Below, one piece after another: positions 63,933-64,000 of a DNA stretch of 64,000 nt. The notes under the pieces are model-generated. The model was not told the origin of the DNA and ran no database searches. It saw only the letters and a program-made list of their open reading frames with translations. The stretch comes from Streptomyces glaucescens. Its GTDB lineage: Bacteria > Actinomycetota > Actinomycetes > Streptomycetales > Streptomycetaceae. The first letter of the stretch is position 1; each line of letters begins with the position of its first letter. A program made the translations under genes and the position numbers. The stretch is from NCBI RefSeq assembly GCF_000761215.1, contig NZ_CP009438.1, positions 1,396,501 to 1,460,500 on the forward strand, read 5' to 3'.

Positions 63933-64000
63933 CTAGGCCGTCTGGGCGTACGCTCCCGCCTGCTTCTCCAGGATGACCATCGGGACGCCGTCCGCGCCCT
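63933..64000 (-). CDS. C-terminal fragment of an unidentified protein, cut by window edge
   Basis: The minus strand reads into a TAG at 63933-63935, preceded by a frame ending GVPMVILEKQAGAYAQTA. This has the codon bias of a real gene, but only about 21 residues are visible and I cannot assign a family. The 287-nt gap to the NTPase start (63646-63932) shows no other gene. Confidence 0.55.
   Translation of the reverse strand, partial: GADGVPMVILEKQAGAYAQTA

Overview
The window is chromosomal DNA from a high-GC actinomycete, almost certainly a Streptomyces. Codon third positions are nearly all G or C, GTG and TTG starts are common, and the window carries ssgB, a sporulation gene of morphologically complex actinomycetes. 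The gene order relA-apt-secF-secD-yajC-ruvBAC-yebC-pdxT-pdxS ... pgsA ... thrS ... ssgB matches my recollection of the core region around relA (SCO1513) to ssgB (SCO1541) in S. coelicolor. Most of the window is therefore conserved core, with a few accessory insertions.

Layout. 1-10.5 kb is a minus-strand housekeeping block: relA (cut by the window edge), apt, secF, secD, yajC, ruvB, ruvA, ruvC, yebC, pdxT, pdxS. 10.7-14.3 kb holds an unknown membrane-anchored protein and a tightly overlapping phospholipid operon (CDP-alcohol phosphatidyltransferase, acyltransferase, PimA-type mannosyltransferase). 14.6-18.6 kb holds a plus-strand EF-G-like GTPase with a degenerate G4 motif and a membrane protein. 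18.7-24.2 kb holds a HIT hydrolase, thrS, an unknown/DUF4365 pair and a DEDDh exonuclease. Two identical tRNA-Val(CAC) genes in the same orientation (24.29 and 34.39 kb) bracket a 10-kb segment. That segment contains an SRPBCC protein, a very hydrophobic 787-residue protein and a sugar-acquisition operon: solute-binding protein, two permeases, DUF624 protein and a Tat-exported YetA/PL26-like enzyme. The operon has a well-formed promoter with LacI-type palindromes at the start site.

34.5-46.5 kb: PGPGW-family membrane protein, ssgB, an untranslated array of about 46-nt repeats, a CGNR regulator, small membrane proteins, a DsbA-like protein, a double GNAT, pabC and pabB, a five-gene tRNA operon (Gly-Cys-Val-Val-Val), a TFIIB-type zinc protein, a phosphotransferase and a membrane Ser/Thr kinase. 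46.6-54.7 kb: a SpoU methyltransferase, then tetrapyrrole/B12 genes: siroheme synthase, a BluB-CobT fusion with an about 830-residue disordered front end, and CobL. 54.8-60.2 kb: GNAT, metQ-metI-metN preceded by a Cys/Met-rich leader peptide, a HAD phosphatase and two small membrane proteins. 60.2-63.6 kb: a 1148-residue membrane-anchored NACHT/STAND-type NTPase with a C-terminal four-cysteine motif. The window ends inside an unidentified minus-strand gene.

The observations I rate highest are the metNIQ leader peptide, the membrane NACHT-like NTPase, the BluB-CobT fusion with its tail, the tRNA-bracketed sugar island with its promoter/operators, and several tandem repeats at gene ends. Positions were counted by eye, so single-base errors are possible. 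Family assignments come from motif recognition, not from searches.
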